A stretch of DNA of 64,000 nt from [Bacillus] enclensis (GTDB lineage: Bacteria > Bacillota > Bacilli > Bacillales > Bacillaceae_B): assembly GCF_001456935.1 (NCBI RefSeq), contig NZ_KQ758482.1, positions 1 to 64,000 of the forward strand, written 5' to 3'. The translations under genes and the position numbers were made by a program. The number at the start of each line of letters is the position of its first letter. Positions within the stretch are counted from its first letter, which is position 1. The notes beneath the pieces were generated by a model that ran no database searches, had not been told where the DNA came from, and saw only the letters and a program-made list of their open reading frames with translations. Positions 8,666 to 19,452 of the stretch are shown one piece after another.

Positions 8666-9562
8666 TTAGTTCTTCATCTTCGGATCGAGTGCGTCACGCA
8701 GCCCGTCTCCCATCAGGTTGAACCCGAGAACCGTCAGCATGATGGCCAGACCCGGGAAGATCATGGTCCACGGAGCCTGGAGCATGAACATCCGGGCATC
8801 AGCAAGCATTTTGCCCCATTCCGGAGTCGGTGCCTGCGCACCGAGACCAAGGAAGCCAAGAGCGGCAGCTTCAATGATGGCGGTGGCGATCGCCAGTGTC
8901 CCCTGGACGATGATCGGAGCCATACTGTTAGGAAGCACATGGCTGAAAAGGATACGGCTGTCCTTCATACCAATCGCTTTTGCAGCCATGACGTATTCTT
9001 CCTGTTTAACACTCAGCACCCTCGAACGGATCAAACGTCCAAAGTTCGGGATATTGATGATCGCGATGGCGATAAGTGCATTTCGAAGAGAAGGTCCAAG
9101 AGCTGCTACTACTGCGATTGCAAGCAGGATACTCGGAAAGGCAAGCATGATATCGAAAAACCGGGAAATGATTGTATCCACCCATCTTCCGTAATATCCA
9201 GCCACGATCCCAAGCAGACTTCCAACTACCGCGGACCCGATAACCGCGAAGAAACCGACCGTTAATGAAATTCTCGCCCCATGGATGATTCTCGACAGGA
9301 TATCACGTCCAAAGTCATCCGTTCCCAGCCAGTTCTCTGAAGAAGGGGCTTGCAGCCTTTTGGATAAATCCTGGTCATTGATTCCCTCTGGGGCAATGGC
9401 AGGAGCTGCGATGGCGAGTATGACGAAAAACAGGACGATACAAAACCCTGCCAGGGCAATCTTATTTTTCACAAAGCTCTTCCATGCTTCTTTCCAGGGA
9501 GACACCGTTTCTTCCTGGAGAGAAGGGTTCATCTCTTTTTGCGGTTCTGCTATTTCTGACAT
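8666..9562 (-). CDS. Peptide ABC transporter permease (DppC/AppC type)
   Basis: 298 residues; last gene of a five-gene operon. Six membrane helices, an N-terminal OppC-type segment, LGTDDFGRDILSRIIHGARISL and the EAAALGFLGLGAQAP loop that docks the ATPase. With the neighbouring permease it forms the membrane pore for peptide import. The gene order ATPase-ATPase-binding protein-permease-permease equals B. subtilis appDFABC, so this would be AppC, but peptide class is not deducible. AAAGAGGTGAACTCTC precedes the ATG. Confidence 0.9.
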   Translation of the reverse strand: MSEIAEPQKEMNPSLQEETVSPWKEAWKSFVKNKIALAGFCIVLFFVILAIAAPAIAPEGINDQDLSKRLQAPSSENWLGTDDFGRDILSRIIHGARISLTVGFFAVIGSAVVGSLLGIVAGYYGRWVDTIISRFFDIMLAFPSILLAIAVVAALGPSLRNALIAIAIINIPNFGRLIRSRVLSVKQEEYVMAAKAIGMKDSRILFSHVLPNSMAPIIVQGTLAIATAIIEAAALGFLGLGAQAPTPEWGKMLADARMFMLQAPWTMIFPGLAIMLTVLGFNLMGDGLRDALDPKMKN

Positions 9563-9590
9563 GAGAGTTCACCTCTTTCTTCTGTCGATG

Positions 9591-10595
9591 TTAGTTGTAT
9601 TTAATACGCGGATCTACGGCCGCATACAGTAAATCTACGATTAGGTTGATTGTTACGAAGATGGTGGCGACGACGAGAATGCCGGATTGAATCACAGGAT
9701 AATCTCGGTATCCGATGGCTTCATAAATATAGCGTCCGATGCCCGGCCATCCGAATATGGTCTCAGTCAGTATGGCACCGCCCAGGAGAAGCCCCATCTG
9801 GAGTCCAATGACAGTCAAAACCGGAATGATTGCATTCTTCAGGGAGTGCTTGTACACAACCCAGAACATTTTCAATCCTTTTGCACGTGCGGTACGGATA
9901 TAATCGGAACGCATGACTTCAAGCATGCTTGAACGTGTCATCCGGGCAATGATTGCCATTGGAATGGTGGCTAACGCAACTCCCGGAAGGATGAGATGCT
10001 TGATTACTTCTCCCATCTGCTTGAAATCACCCTGGATGAGTGTGTCTATCAAATACAGGTTCGTAATCGAATCAATCGGGTTCCGTATGTTTTCCCTTCC
10101 GGTTGTAGGAAGCCAGTCCAGCTGAATTCCGAATATCCACTGCTCCATCAAACCAAGCCAGAAAATAGGCAGGGATACACCTATCAAGGCCAAGATCATA
10201 GCGGTATAGTCAAACCATGAATTCTGGAACCACGCACTGATGATCCCTGCATTCACCCCGATTACCACTGCAATGATGATCGCCACAAGGGCAAGTTCGA
10301 AAGTCGCAGCCAGATACGGCCAGATCTCCGATGACACTTCCACCTTGGTCCGCAGTGATTCTCCCAGGTCGCCTGTCAGCAGTCCCCCAAGGTAGTTGAA
10401 ATACTGTACATACCATGGGTTATCGAGTCCAAGCTGCATCCTTAGCGCTTCTACCGCTTCCTTTGTGGCCTGCTGCCCGAGGATGACCTGTGCTGGATCC
10501 CCAGGTATCGCACGTATAATGAAAAATACAATCAGGGTCATCCCGAGTAAGACGGGAATCAATTGAAGCAGTCTTCGTATGGTGTATTGAAACAT
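9591..10595 (-). CDS. Peptide ABC transporter permease (DppB/AppB type)
   Basis: 334 residues. Starts MFQYTIRRLLQLIPVLLGMTLIVFFIIRAIPGDPA, the OppB/DppB signature, then five more helices and the ATPase-docking loop ETIFGWPGIGRYIYEAI. I start at the Met preceded by AGAGGTGAACAAG rather than the upstream Met at 10646, whose extra 17 residues are not family-like. It lies between the binding-protein gene and the second permease in the app-type operon. Confidence 0.9.
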   Translation of the reverse strand: MFQYTIRRLLQLIPVLLGMTLIVFFIIRAIPGDPAQVILGQQATKEAVEALRMQLGLDNPWYVQYFNYLGGLLTGDLGESLRTKVEVSSEIWPYLAATFELALVAIIIAVVIGVNAGIISAWFQNSWFDYTAMILALIGVSLPIFWLGLMEQWIFGIQLDWLPTTGRENIRNPIDSITNLYLIDTLIQGDFKQMGEVIKHLILPGVALATIPMAIIARMTRSSMLEVMRSDYIRTARAKGLKMFWVVYKHSLKNAIIPVLTVIGLQMGLLLGGAILTETIFGWPGIGRYIYEAIGYRDYPVIQSGILVVATIFVTINLIVDLLYAAVDPRIKYN

Positions 10596-10680
10596 CTTGT
10601 TCACCTCTCTGAATGGAGATTCTATAATACTGTGAAGTTCGTTCATTTAATCTTGCCGGGCTCTGCCCCACTATGTATAA

Positions 10681-10705
10681 ACGGGGGAGATGATATCTCC
10701 CCCGT
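10681..10705 (-). terminator. Intercistronic hairpin between binding-protein and permease genes
   Basis: ACGGGGGAGATGATATCTCCCCCGT is a perfect stem-loop without a strong T-run on the minus strand. Such hairpins often stabilise the upstream message or reduce downstream expression, giving more binding protein than permease (inference). Confidence 0.6.
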
Positions 10706-10718
10706 CCTCCGCTACTGA

Positions 10719-12338
10719 TTATTGTTCGATATCAACTGCGCCTAACCAGTCGGAACCAGTTGGATGCGGCTTGAAGTTTTTGATTGCTGCACTTCCTGCA
10801 AGTAATGGCGTAGAGTGAGCAAGAGGTACCCATGGAGCATCTTCGTGAATGATTTCCTGGGCCTTTTTGTAAAGCTCTTCACGTTTTGCCTGGTCGACTT
10901 CTGTCTGCGCATCGATCAGGATTTTGTGAAGTTCATCATTACTGTAGTAAGAGTAGTTGTTGCTTCCGATATTGTCTTTATCAAGTAACACATAAAGGAA
11001 GTTATCAGCATCACCATTATCGCCAGTCCAGCCAAGCAAGAATGCATCAGCTTCCCCTTTACTTGCTTTATCAAGGTAAGTTGCCCACTCATAAGAAACG
11101 ATGTTGGCTTTGATTCCTACTTCAGCGAGATCAGCCTGAATGGCTTCTGCCACTTTTTGACCATCCGGCATGTAAGGACGCGGAACAGGCATTGCCCACA
11201 GTTCCATTTCGAATCCTTTTTCGTGACCTGCTTCTGCAAGAAGTTCTTTTGCTTTTTCAGGGTTGTACTCATAGCCTTCGATATCATCGTTGTAGCCAGC
11301 GATTACTGGAGGCATAGGGTTTTTCGCAACATCCGCTTTACCTTCGAAGAAGGCATCTACGATCTCTTGCTTGTTGATCGCGTAGTTGATTGCCTGACGT
11401 ACTTTAGGATCGTCAAACGGCTTGCGGGTAGATGTGAGACCTAAGTATCCAACGTTCATTGACGGACGTTCGAATAACTGTAATTGATCATTGCCTTCAA
11501 CCTGAGAGGCATCACTTGGATTCACACCATCTGCAAGATCGATCTCACCTGAAATCAATGCATTCAGACGAGCAGAGTTTTCAGGGATTGATTTGAATAC
11601 CACTTGATCAAGTTTAGGAAGATCTTTGTTCCAGTAGTCTTCATTCTTTTCAAGGACGATCTTGTCATTACGTTTCCACTCAACAAACTTGAATGGGCCT
11701 GTACCTGCATCTGTCGGTGCTTCGCCAAGTTTGTCACCCAATTCGTCAATTGCTTTAGGGCTGACGATAGCGAAAGGACTCATCGCGATATTTTTTAAGA
11801 ATGGAGCTTGAGGACGCTTCAGAACGAATTCAACCGTCTTATCGTCTACAGCCTTCACTTCTTTGATTACGTGACCTTCATCACCTTTGAAGCCTCCGAA
11901 CATTGAGCTGTAATATGGGAATGTATCAGCGTTCCCGTTCATCCAGCGCTCAAAGTTCTTCACTACTGCATCTGCATTGAAGTCGGTACCGTCCTGGAAC
12001 TTGACCCCTTCACGAAGTGTGAATGTATAAGTCAGTCCATCGTCAGATACCTTCCATTCCTCTGCAAGTCCAGGATTTGGTTCAGTATCCTGCTCACCGA
12101 ATTTCACTAACGTTTCAAAAATATTCTTCGTTACCTTGAATGATTCACCGTCTGTTACAGTACCCGGGTCAAGAGCTACTGAGTCTCCCCCGCGTCCGAA
12201 GATCAATACTTTCGGATCTCCGCTATCTTTACTGTCGCTGCCTTCTCCTGAAGAACCTTCAGAACCTCCGCATCCGTAAAGTACGGATGACAGGACCAAG
12301 ATGAGCAGCAATAAAACTGACCAGCCTTTCTTCCTCAA
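10719..12338 (-). CDS. Peptide-binding lipoprotein (SBP_bac_5 family)
   Basis: 539 residues. A lipoprotein signal ending in the lipobox VLYGC (Cys about 23), a Gly/Ser/Asp-rich linker, then the SBP family 5 domain with LAEEWKVSDDGLTYTFTLREG and a later FDDPKVRQAINYAINKQ segment. It is exported, lipid-anchored, captures peptides outside the membrane and delivers them to the adjacent permeases. Position in the middle of the operon matches appA of B. subtilis. Substrate could be di-, oligo- or other peptides. Confidence 0.92.
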   Translation of the reverse strand: MRKKGWSVLLLLILVLSSVLYGCGGSEGSSGEGSDSKDSGDPKVLIFGRGGDSVALDPGTVTDGESFKVTKNIFETLVKFGEQDTEPNPGLAEEWKVSDDGLTYTFTLREGVKFQDGTDFNADAVVKNFERWMNGNADTFPYYSSMFGGFKGDEGHVIKEVKAVDDKTVEFVLKRPQAPFLKNIAMSPFAIVSPKAIDELGDKLGEAPTDAGTGPFKFVEWKRNDKIVLEKNEDYWNKDLPKLDQVVFKSIPENSARLNALISGEIDLADGVNPSDASQVEGNDQLQLFERPSMNVGYLGLTSTRKPFDDPKVRQAINYAINKQEIVDAFFEGKADVAKNPMPPVIAGYNDDIEGYEYNPEKAKELLAEAGHEKGFEMELWAMPVPRPYMPDGQKVAEAIQADLAEVGIKANIVSYEWATYLDKASKGEADAFLLGWTGDNGDADNFLYVLLDKDNIGSNNYSYYSNDELHKILIDAQTEVDQAKREELYKKAQEIIHEDAPWVPLAHSTPLLAGSAAIKNFKPHPTGSDWLGAVDIEQ

Positions 12339-12384
12339 TGAAATCCCCTCCTGAATAATGTTTATATATTATGAGGCTTGCCGC

Positions 12385-13350
12385 CTAATAAAGATGGCAA
12401 GCTACATAATGCCCTGGTTGGTGTTCCTTAAATTCCGGCACCTTCTCTTTACATACATCCGTTGCGAAAGGGCAGCGGGTATGGAAGGTGCATCCGCTCG
12501 GCGGATTGGAAGGACTCGGGATATCCCCCTGCAGAAGCTGTGTTTCCCTCTTGAAGTCCGGATCTGGTATCGGGACCGCTGAGAGAAGAGCCTGGGTGTA
12601 AGGATGCAGAGGCTCCTCGTATAAGTTCTCACTATCGCTGAGCTCTACCATTTTCCCTAAATACATGACTCCCACTCTATCGCTTATATGCCGGACCACA
12701 CCCAGATCATGCGCAATGAAAATATAGGTGAGTTCGAACTCTTTTTGCAAATCCTGCATCAGATTTAAAACCTGGGACTGGATTGATACGTCTAATGCAG
12801 AGACAGGTTCATCCGCAATGATCAGCTTGGGCTTCGTCATGAGCGCACGGGCAATCCCGATCCGCTGCCTCTGCCCGCCGCTGAATTGATGCGGATAGCG
12901 TTTTGCGTGATAACTGCTCAGACCGACAATATTCAAGAGTTCATGCACTCTTTCTCTTCTTTCCTTGGCAGATCCCATCCCGTGTACTTTAAGGGGCTCT
13001 TCCAAAATCTTTTCAACCGTATGTCTCGGGTTCAAGGAAGCATACGGATCCTGAAAGACCATTTGGATTTCCCTTCTGATCTTTCTCATCTCCGAGTTTG
13101 ATAGACTCGTAAGCTCCCTGTCTTCGAAAGTGACCTTCCCCTCGGAAGGGTCGATCAGTCTCATCAGCATCCTGCCGGTGGTGGATTTACCACATCCGCT
13201 TTCACCGACGATCCCGAGCGTCTCCCCTTTGTTCACGGTAAAAGAGACGCCGTCTACTGCCTTGACGGAGCTGACAGGCCGTCCAAGAATTCCGCCTGTT
13301 ATCGGGAAATGTTTTTTAAGATTCTCAACTTTCAGCAATGGTTCCGTCAT
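12385..13350 (-). CDS. Peptide ABC transporter ATP-binding protein (AppF/OppF type)
   Basis: 321 residues. Walker [10 protein letters not shown], signature [15 protein letters not shown], Walker [15 protein letters not shown]-loop IAHDLG, and the OppF C-terminal extension with a Cys-rich motif ([14 protein letters not shown]). The start follows GGGAGTTT and overlaps the end of the upstream ATPase gene by 26 bp, implying translational coupling. It powers the peptide importer together with its AppD-type partner. Confidence 0.93.
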   Translation of the reverse strand: MTEPLLKVENLKKHFPITGGILGRPVSSVKAVDGVSFTVNKGETLGIVGESGCGKSTTGRMLMRLIDPSEGKVTFEDRELTSLSNSEMRKIRREIQMVFQDPYASLNPRHTVEKILEEPLKVHGMGSAKERRERVHELLNIVGLSSYHAKRYPHQFSGGQRQRIGIARALMTKPKLIIADEPVSALDVSIQSQVLNLMQDLQKEFELTYIFIAHDLGVVRHISDRVGVMYLGKMVELSDSENLYEEPLHPYTQALLSAVPIPDPDFKRETQLLQGDIPSPSNPPSGCTFHTRCPFATDVCKEKVPEFKEHQPGHYVACHLY

Positions 13351-14341
13351 AAACTCCCTCCTCTGTTTCATCGAACAGGAAGCACCTTGTGCAATGTCCT
13401 GGTGTCGTTTCATATAATTCCGGCGTCTCTACAAGACAGCGGTCGAAAGCATAGTCGCAGCGTGCGGCAAATCGGCATCCACGCTTGATGGATCCGGGCT
13501 TTGGAACATTCCCCTGAATCGAATGGAGCCGCTGCTGTTTAACCCGCATATCGGGGACGGACTGGATGAGCCCCTTCGTATAAGGATGCTGTGGGTTTTT
13601 AAAGATTTCTTCCACTGTTCCTTCTTCAACCACTTTACCTGAGTACATGACGACGATTCTCTCACACGTCTCTGCAACGACTCCCAGGTCGTGGGTGATC
13701 AGAAGCACTGCCGTATTCAATTCCTTGTTCAGCTTTTTCATCAGCTTAAGGATCTGTGCCTGTATGGTCACATCGAGTGCTGTGGTAGGTTCATCTGCGA
13801 TCAGCACTTTTGGGTCGCATATCATGGCCATGGCGATCATGACCCTTTGCCTCATCCCACCGGATAACTGGTGCGGATATTCCTTGATCAGTTCATCAGC
13901 GCGAGGGAGGCCGACCAACTTCATGATTTCGACTGCCTTATCCCTCGCTGCTTTCTTTGTCGCTTTTGTATGTATGCGTATTGCTTCAGTCAATTGATCT
14001 CCTATTGTAAATACAGGGTTCAGCGATGTCATTGGTTCCTGGAAGATCATCGCGATGTCATTCCCCCGGATATCCCTCATCCGTTTTTCAGAAGCTTTTG
14101 TCAGATCTTCATCCTTGTAAAGAATCTTGCCGCCTGTAATTTTCCCCGGCGGACTGGGCACCAGCCCCATGATTGAAAGGGATGTGACACTTTTACCGCA
14201 TCCGCTCTCTCCGACCACTCCCAGGATTTCACCTTCATTTACATGAAAACTAACGCCATCGACTGCAGGAACTTCTCCGTCATCGGTAAAAAAGGAGGTC
14301 CTTAGATCTTCTACAGTTAGTAAAGGACGTGCTTGACTCAT
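13325..14341 (-). CDS. Peptide ABC transporter ATP-binding protein (AppD/OppD type)
   Basis: 338 residues; first gene of the operon. Walker [10 protein letters not shown], signature [15 protein letters not shown], Walker [15 protein letters not shown]-loop ITHDLG, and the Cys cluster near the C-terminus ([14 protein letters not shown]) common to OppD/DppD proteins, where it may bind an iron-sulfur cluster (known for some relatives, inferred here). AAGGGGAGGATTTGA precedes the ATG. Relative to B. subtilis, this operon interrupts ygaE-ygaD. Confidence 0.93.
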   Translation of the reverse strand: MSQARPLLTVEDLRTSFFTDDGEVPAVDGVSFHVNEGEILGVVGESGCGKSVTSLSIMGLVPSPPGKITGGKILYKDEDLTKASEKRMRDIRGNDIAMIFQEPMTSLNPVFTIGDQLTEAIRIHTKATKKAARDKAVEIMKLVGLPRADELIKEYPHQLSGGMRQRVMIAMAMICDPKVLIADEPTTALDVTIQAQILKLMKKLNKELNTAVLLITHDLGVVAETCERIVVMYSGKVVEEGTVEEIFKNPQHPYTKGLIQSVPDMRVKQQRLHSIQGNVPKPGSIKRGCRFAARCDYAFDRCLVETPELYETTPGHCTRCFLFDETEEGVYDGTIAES

Positions 14342-14413
14342 TCAAATCCTCCCCTTGAAACAATTCTCTCTTTTCTCAATTATGGTACTTTTCTAAATTT
14401 TTATATGATTCTT

Positions 14414-14441
14414 ATTATACAAGATGTTACAAATGTTGCAA
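14414..14441 (-). promoter_or_regulatory. Promoter of the peptide transporter operon
   Basis: Minus strand TTGCAA (14436-14441), 16-bp spacer, perfect TATAAT (14414-14419), about 70 bp upstream of the first ATPase gene. Confidence 0.6.
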
Positions 14442-14448
14442 TCTATTT

Positions 14449-14595
14449 TCAGAATTTTCTTCTTTCCCTATTTTTTCGTCTATGTTTCCTAATCCATTTC
14501 AATATATGTCCAAAAACCCGATTCATTCCTCCCATAGTTTTTAGCAGAGTAAAGAAGCGTCCGGTCCATTTATAGGAGATGATTGGTATTTTCAT
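14449..14595 (-). CDS. Possible small basic protein (48 aa)
   Basis: Encodes MKIPIISYKWTGRFF... with a C-terminal run rich in Lys/Arg (KWIRKHRRKNRERR). It lies between the ygaD terminator and the peptide transporter promoter. The nearest purine-rich stretch (GGGAG) is about 20 bp from the ATG, so translation is doubtful. I do not recognise it. A longer reading from 14673 crosses the terminator and is less likely. Confidence 0.25.
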   Translation of the reverse strand: MKIPIISYKWTGRFFTLLKTMGGMNRVFGHILKWIRKHRRKNRERRKF

Positions 14596-14623
14596 AAAAA
14601 TATTTGTTACTTTTCTCCCAAAC

Positions 14624-14670
14624 ACAAAAAAACCGCCCCTCACTGCTCTCTGCAGCGAAGGACGGGCCTT
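14624..14670 (-). terminator. ygaD terminator
   Basis: Minus strand AAGGCCCGTCC ... GGGGCGG followed by TTTTTTTGTG, directly after the ygaD stop. Confidence 0.7.
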
Positions 14671-14673
14671 CAA

Positions 14674-16422
14674 TCATTGATCTAATTGTTGAACCTGGAA
14701 CAGCTTATAATAATGTCCCTGTCTTTCCATCAATTCCTGATGGGAGCCCATCTCGGCAATTTCTCCATATTCCATGTGGATGATCCTGTCGGCATGGGTG
14801 ATGGTGGATAAACGGTGAGCCACAATGAATGTGGTTCGTTCTTTAGCCAATTCTTCCAATGCTTCCTGAATCAGATGCTCACTCTCAAGATCGAGGGCAG
14901 ATGTTGCTTCATCAAGGATAAGGATGGGAGGATTTTTCAAGAAGACCCTTGCAATGGCGACTCTCTGTTTCTGGCCGCCGGAAAGCTTCACTCCTCTTTC
15001 CCCTACCCGTGTATCATACCCTTGAGGGAGTTTCATGATGAATTCATGGGCATTTGCCGCCTTTGCCGCTTTGATGACATCTTCATCACTTGCTTCCGGG
15101 TTCCCAAACTTAATATTCATTTTCACAGATTCACTGAAAAGGATATTATCCTGAAGGACCATTCCGATTTTATCCCGGAGAGACCTGACCTCGAATCTTC
15201 TGATATCTGTACCGTCCAGACGGATTTCCCCTTTGGTCACATCGTAGAAGCGCGGGATCAAGCTGACAAGGGAGGATTTCCCCCCTCCGCTCATCCCGAC
15301 AAGTGCTACGGTTTCCCCGGAGTGGATATCCAGGTTGAGGTTTCTCAGCACCTCTTCTTCCTGCGGGTCGTATTGGAAAGATACATTCCTGAACTGAATA
15401 TTCCCTTCGACATTCCGGCACGGAACCGCACCTGGCTCATCGTCAACATCATATTTTTCATCCATGAATTCGAAAACCCTGTCCATGGATGCGATTGATT
15501 GTGTAAGGGTCGTCGATGAATTCACCAGCCTTCTCAGCGGATTATATAACCGATCGATGTAGGCAATGAACGCTGCCATTGTCCCTATCGTCAAATCACC
15601 TTCGATTACCTGCAGACCAGCGTATCCGATGATGATCAGCGGAGAAATATCCGTAATCGTGTTCACAACCGCGAAAGCTTTTGCATTCCAGCTCGTTTGC
15701 TTCAACGCTTTTGAAAGGAAGTTGCTGTTCTGTCCTTCGAATTGCTTTTGTTCGTAATCTTCCACTGCAAAACTCTTGATGACGGACATCCCCTGCACCC
15801 GTTCATGTAAATGGCTTTGCACTTCTGCAAGCGCCTGGGAGCGCTCCCTGGTCAGTCCGCGCAGCCTGCCGAAGAAATAACGCACGGAAAATGCGTAGAA
15901 AGGAAAGGCAATCAATGAAACCAGGGTCAGCTTCACGTCCATGGTGAACATGATGGCCAGCGCAATAATAATGGTTGCTGCATCCAGCCAAAGATTCATC
16001 AATCCCGTGATGACAAAATTCTTTGTCTGCTCGACATCATTAATCACTCTCGAGATCACTTCTCCCGCACGAGTATTGGAGTAATATTTAAAACTCAATT
16101 TCTGAATGTGTGAAAACAGCGTATCCCTTAAATCAAAAAGGATTTTATTCCCGGTCCACTGTGCAAAGTATTGTCTGTAATACTCCACTGGCGGCCTAAT
16201 GATAAGGAACAGGACGAGCATGACGCCCATGACCGTCAATAATGTGTTTGTTTTTTCCTGAGTTGATAAGGTCCCATTGCCCACGATATCATCAATGACA
16301 TATTTAATGAGAACAGGGATTAGCAAAGGAATAGCAAACTTTATGATGCCTATGATAAGTGTACCTATGATCTGCCAGCGGTAAGGCTTAACAAATTGCA
16401 GGTAACGTTTAATACTATCCAA
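14674..16422 (-). CDS. ygaD: ABC exporter, MsbA/MDR type (YgaD)
   Basis: About 582 residues. An N-terminal six-helix type I exporter domain (to about 320) is fused to an ATPase domain with Walker [12 protein letters not shown]-loop MVLQDN, signature [16 protein letters not shown], Walker [14 protein letters not shown] and H-loop VAHRLS. It works as a homo- or heterodimer exporting lipids or drugs; substrate unknown. I choose the TTG start at 16422 behind AAAGGAGCTTTGAC because it gives the normal YgaD N-terminus ([16 protein letters not shown]). The upstream Met in the longer frame lacks a ribosome site. Confidence 0.92.
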   Translation of the reverse strand: MDSIKRYLQFVKPYRWQIIGTLIIGIIKFAIPLLIPVLIKYVIDDIVGNGTLSTQEKTNTLLTVMGVMLVLFLIIRPPVEYYRQYFAQWTGNKILFDLRDTLFSHIQKLSFKYYSNTRAGEVISRVINDVEQTKNFVITGLMNLWLDAATIIIALAIMFTMDVKLTLVSLIAFPFYAFSVRYFFGRLRGLTRERSQALAEVQSHLHERVQGMSVIKSFAVEDYEQKQFEGQNSNFLSKALKQTSWNAKAFAVVNTITDISPLIIIGYAGLQVIEGDLTIGTMAAFIAYIDRLYNPLRRLVNSSTTLTQSIASMDRVFEFMDEKYDVDDEPGAVPCRNVEGNIQFRNVSFQYDPQEEEVLRNLNLDIHSGETVALVGMSGGGKSSLVSLIPRFYDVTKGEIRLDGTDIRRFEVRSLRDKIGMVLQDNILFSESVKMNIKFGNPEASDEDVIKAAKAANAHEFIMKLPQGYDTRVGERGVKLSGGQKQRVAIARVFLKNPPILILDEATSALDLESEHLIQEALEELAKERTTFIVAHRLSTITHADRIIHMEYGEIAEMGSHQELMERQGHYYKLFQVQQLDQ

Positions 16423-16599
16423 GTCAAAGCTCCTTTCTGGATATATGCCTGTGTTTCGTTCTCTGAAGTAAAACCCAATGAAAAAGGGATGACCCGTAAG
16501 GAACATTACTTTCCTTTTCTCCAGTTGCCTGTGCAGGAAGAGAAAAGGAGGCTCCTTGCCGGGTCAGCCCTTCGTAAACTATACTGTTGTTCAGGTTGG

Positions 16600-17130
16600 T
16601 TACCCCCTATGTGTCAAATAGCGTTCATACCAGATGTCGATAAAGTCAGGCGCAAAAGGACCTTTCCTCTGCCGGATCCACCGTACAAGCTTGTCTACAT
16701 TCCTCTTCAGGATGTGATCGATCACATCCGGGTAACCGTACAATTTTCGATGAGCCTCGTATTCATCCTCATCAAGCAAGGTATACGTCATATCCGGAAA
16801 CACTTTGATATCCAGATCATAATCAATGTACTTGATTGCTTCATGGTCGTATACGAATGGTGAACTTAAATTACAATAATAATAAATCCCGTCCTCACGG
16901 ATCATACAAATAATGTTAAACCATAGTTCAGAATGAAAATAACAGATTGCCGGTTCCCGCGTCATCCATGTCCTGCCGTCGGATTCCGTGACGAGTGTCC
17001 GGTCGTTTCCACCGATGATGATGTTGTTCGTGCCTTTTAAAACAGTTGTTTCGTTCCATATCCGGTGGATGTTTCCATCGTGCTTATAACTATGTATTTG
17101 TACAGATCGCCCTTCAGTGGGAACAGCCAT
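16600..17130 (-). CDS. ygaC: Nucleoside tri-/diphosphate phosphatase, DUF402 (YgaC)
   Basis: 176 residues, exactly the family length (UPF0374/Ntdp). Relatives hydrolyse NTPs and NDPs with divalent metal. The metal-binding acidic cluster is [13 protein letters not shown] followed by LLDEDEYE. Start is the ATG after GAAGGGGATACA, ten codons inside the longest frame. Neighbours ygaD and ygaB are as in B. subtilis. Biochemical role is inferred from family. Confidence 0.92.
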   Translation of the reverse strand: MAVPTEGRSVQIHSYKHDGNIHRIWNETTVLKGTNNIIIGGNDRTLVTESDGRTWMTREPAICYFHSELWFNIICMIREDGIYYYCNLSSPFVYDHEAIKYIDYDLDIKVFPDMTYTLLDEDEYEAHRKLYGYPDVIDHILKRNVDKLVRWIRQRKGPFAPDFIDIWYERYLTHRG

Positions 17131-17215
17131 TGTATCCCCTTCTTTCCTAACAAATTCCATGTATATAAGTGTTTATTCTATCATTATAACGTTTCCCTCG
17201 TAAATTTAAAACAAA

Positions 17216-17258
17216 AGGGCTGTCTTTAAGGAAATTCTCCTTTAAAGATGGCCCGTTT
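17216..17258 (-). terminator. Terminator upstream of ygaC
   Basis: GGGC.TCTTTAAGGA-AATTC-TCCTTTAAAGA..GCCC, followed on the minus strand by TTTTGTTTTAAATTT. It would end read-through from the ygaB side. Confidence 0.7.
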
Positions 17259-17329
17259 CAAGAAACTTGTATCGATTTTGTTTTGGTCAGGACAAGTACA
17301 ATATTGATTATCCTTCTGTACACCGCATT

Positions 17330-17499
17330 TGATTGCCGTGCAAGACTTCGCTTTCCGCGGGTGACCGTGAGCCTCCTGGCATTCTCGCAGCAAACCCTGT
17401 CCAGTTCCAGGGCTTAGAGGCAGATGTCATAAGCCTCTCTTCAAAGCCCTTCCACTTTTCTGTCAGAAGTCTTCGTCTTGCCACTCCAATCAACTGCTG
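17330..17499. repeat. Family A repeat, copy 3 (short form)
   Basis: Begins TGATTGCCGTGCAAGACTTC and ends GTCTTGCCACTCCAATCAACTGCTG. Only about 170 bp, because the central stem of the inner module is missing: GGGCTTAGAGGCAGATGTC is joined almost directly to CATAAGCCTCT. It fills the ygaB-ygaC gap. Confidence 0.75.
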
Positions 17500-17561
17500 G
17501 AGAGCAGCCGGGCCATTTATCCTCATCCTTAATCCTTTGAAATAAAATTTTTGAAAATGAA

Positions 17562-17822
17562 TTATGTCGTGACTTCTTTGTATTCTTCCTGGTAGGAGCG
17601 GATGACGTCATCGGTTTGTTCCTGGAAGATGCGGTGGATTTCTTTGAGTTCTCTTTTCTTTTGAAAGATTTCGGTTTTCAGTGATTGTACCTTTGTGAGT
17701 TCCTGCAATTCGATCAGTTCATTTTCAAGTTTCTGGCACCGCTCTATTTCTGCCTGAAGAAACAACAGCTTCTCCATTGTCGCCAACTGTTCGGATACTA
17801 ATTGATTAAATCTTTGCTGCAT
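17562..17822 (-). CDS. ygaB: YgaB, small coiled-coil protein
   Basis: 86 residues, almost entirely charged and helical with heptad-like spacing (EKLLFLQAEIERCQKLENELIELQEL), so a coiled coil is likely. Position between ygaC and sspE matches ygaB of B. subtilis; function is unknown. I use the ATG after AAGGGATGGTAGGTTG rather than the TTG one codon earlier. Confidence 0.82.
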   Translation of the reverse strand: MQQRFNQLVSEQLATMEKLLFLQAEIERCQKLENELIELQELTKVQSLKTEIFQKKRELKEIHRIFQEQTDDVIRSYQEEYKEVTT

Positions 17823-17933
17823 CAACCTACCATCCCTTCTAAAACAAGTTCTATCCTAAACATTCTCCTCATGCCCGCCAAACCCTTTGACTACATCTGT
17901 CATAATCGCACCTCTTTTGTCGATTGCCTAAAA

Positions 17934-17981
17934 GCATGGAGGGACGGGCCTTTAGCAGACTAAAGGCCCGTCCCTCCATGC
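17934..17981. terminator. Perfect 22-bp stem palindrome
   Basis: GCATGGAGGGACGGGCCTTT and its exact reverse complement are separated by a loop of a few bases. T-runs are short on both sides, so termination would be weak. It shares the GGACGGGCC stem with several other terminators in the window. Confidence 0.6.
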
Positions 17982-17988
17982 TTTAACG

Positions 17989-18020
17989 TGAAAAAGCACC
18001 CGCTGAGACAGCGGGTGCAG
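17989..18020 (-). terminator. sspE terminator
   Basis: Minus strand GCACCCGCT-GTCTC-AGCGGGTGC followed by TTTTTCACG, 16 bp after the sspE stop. Confidence 0.85.
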
Positions 18021-18035
18021 CCTGATCAAAGCCGA

Positions 18036-18227
18036 TTAGCGTTGTTGACCAGAGTTTTGACCTTTTTTAGCTTGAGATTGAGCGTTTTGTTGACGCACCT
18101 CTTGAGCGTTTGTTTCAGAAGCGAACTCAGTACCGTATTGTTGCTGAGCAGCTCCAGCTTGAGCGTTTTGTTGTTTCACGTGTTGAACGCTAGTACCAGA
18201 TTGAGTTTTGTTTGGTTGTTTTGCCAT
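18036..18227 (-). CDS. sspE: Gamma-type small acid-soluble spore protein SspE
   Basis: 63 residues, very rich in Gln, Asn, Ala and Ser. The gamma-SASP repeat is visible as YGTEFASETNAQEVRQQNAQ; EFASE is the region cut by the GPR protease at germination. Gamma SASP stores amino acids in the spore core and does not bind DNA. GGAGGTGATTACA precedes the ATG. It is monocistronic between ygaB and fabL, as in B. subtilis. Confidence 0.95.
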   Translation of the reverse strand: MAKQPNKTQSGTSVQHVKQQNAQAGAAQQQYGTEFASETNAQEVRQQNAQSQAKKGQNSGQQR

Positions 18228-18314
18228 TGTAATCACCTCCACGCTAATTAAGATAACCAGGCGTGAGGGAGACTATCCAAAAAATATGAGGAAAAACATT
18301 CCATAAATGGACCT

Positions 18315-19076
<762 letters not shown>

Positions 19077-19172
19077 TCATTTTCCATATCAAGCAAATGT
19101 TTTTTAAAGCATAATCAGCCGCCACTTATTGAAAACTAAGAGAGTTAACAAAAGAAAGGGAGGTCTGATCGT

Positions 19173-19397
19173 ATGTATGTCGGACGGGATATGACGGAGC
19201 TGTCCATGCTCCCTAAAAGTGAATGGAAGAAAAGCGAACTAGCCTACTTCCATCATTCACTACAACAAATAGTACCCTATTTGAACACAGAAGGACAATC
19301 CATTCATCGGGAAATCGTTGAAGAGATTGAAAACAGGGGTGGATTGAACCGGGGCGAAGCGGACTATACGCATGGAACAAAAACGATTTACGATTAG
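19173..19397 (+). CDS. yfhS: YfhS small protein
   Basis: 74 residues, MYVGRDMTELSMLPKSEWKKSELAYFHHSLQQ... ending DYTHGTKTIYD. Length and sequence style match B. subtilis YfhS, encoded between fabL and mutY. AAAGGGAGGTCTGATCGT precedes the ATG. Acidic and soluble with no recognised catalytic motif; YfhS has been linked to spore biology but I cannot support a mechanism. Confidence 0.85.
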   Translation: MYVGRDMTELSMLPKSEWKKSELAYFHHSLQQIVPYLNTEGQSIHREIVEEIENRGGLNRGEADYTHGTKTIYD

Positions 19398-19398
19398 A

Positions 19399-19452
19399 AA
19401 GTCCTAAGCCCGTCCCTCGATGCTTTAAAGCGCAGAAGGACGGGCCTTGGGT
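19399..19452. terminator. Bidirectional terminator yfhS/mutY
   Basis: TCCTAAGCCCGTCC...GGACGGGCCTTGGG between convergent genes. It shares the CCCGTCC stem with other terminators in the window. Confidence 0.75.

Noticed and set aside
18036..18242. SspE start five codons upstream (MEVIT)
   Set aside because: Those codons are the GGAGGTGATTACA ribosome site; gamma SASP proteins start with MAKQPN-like sequence.
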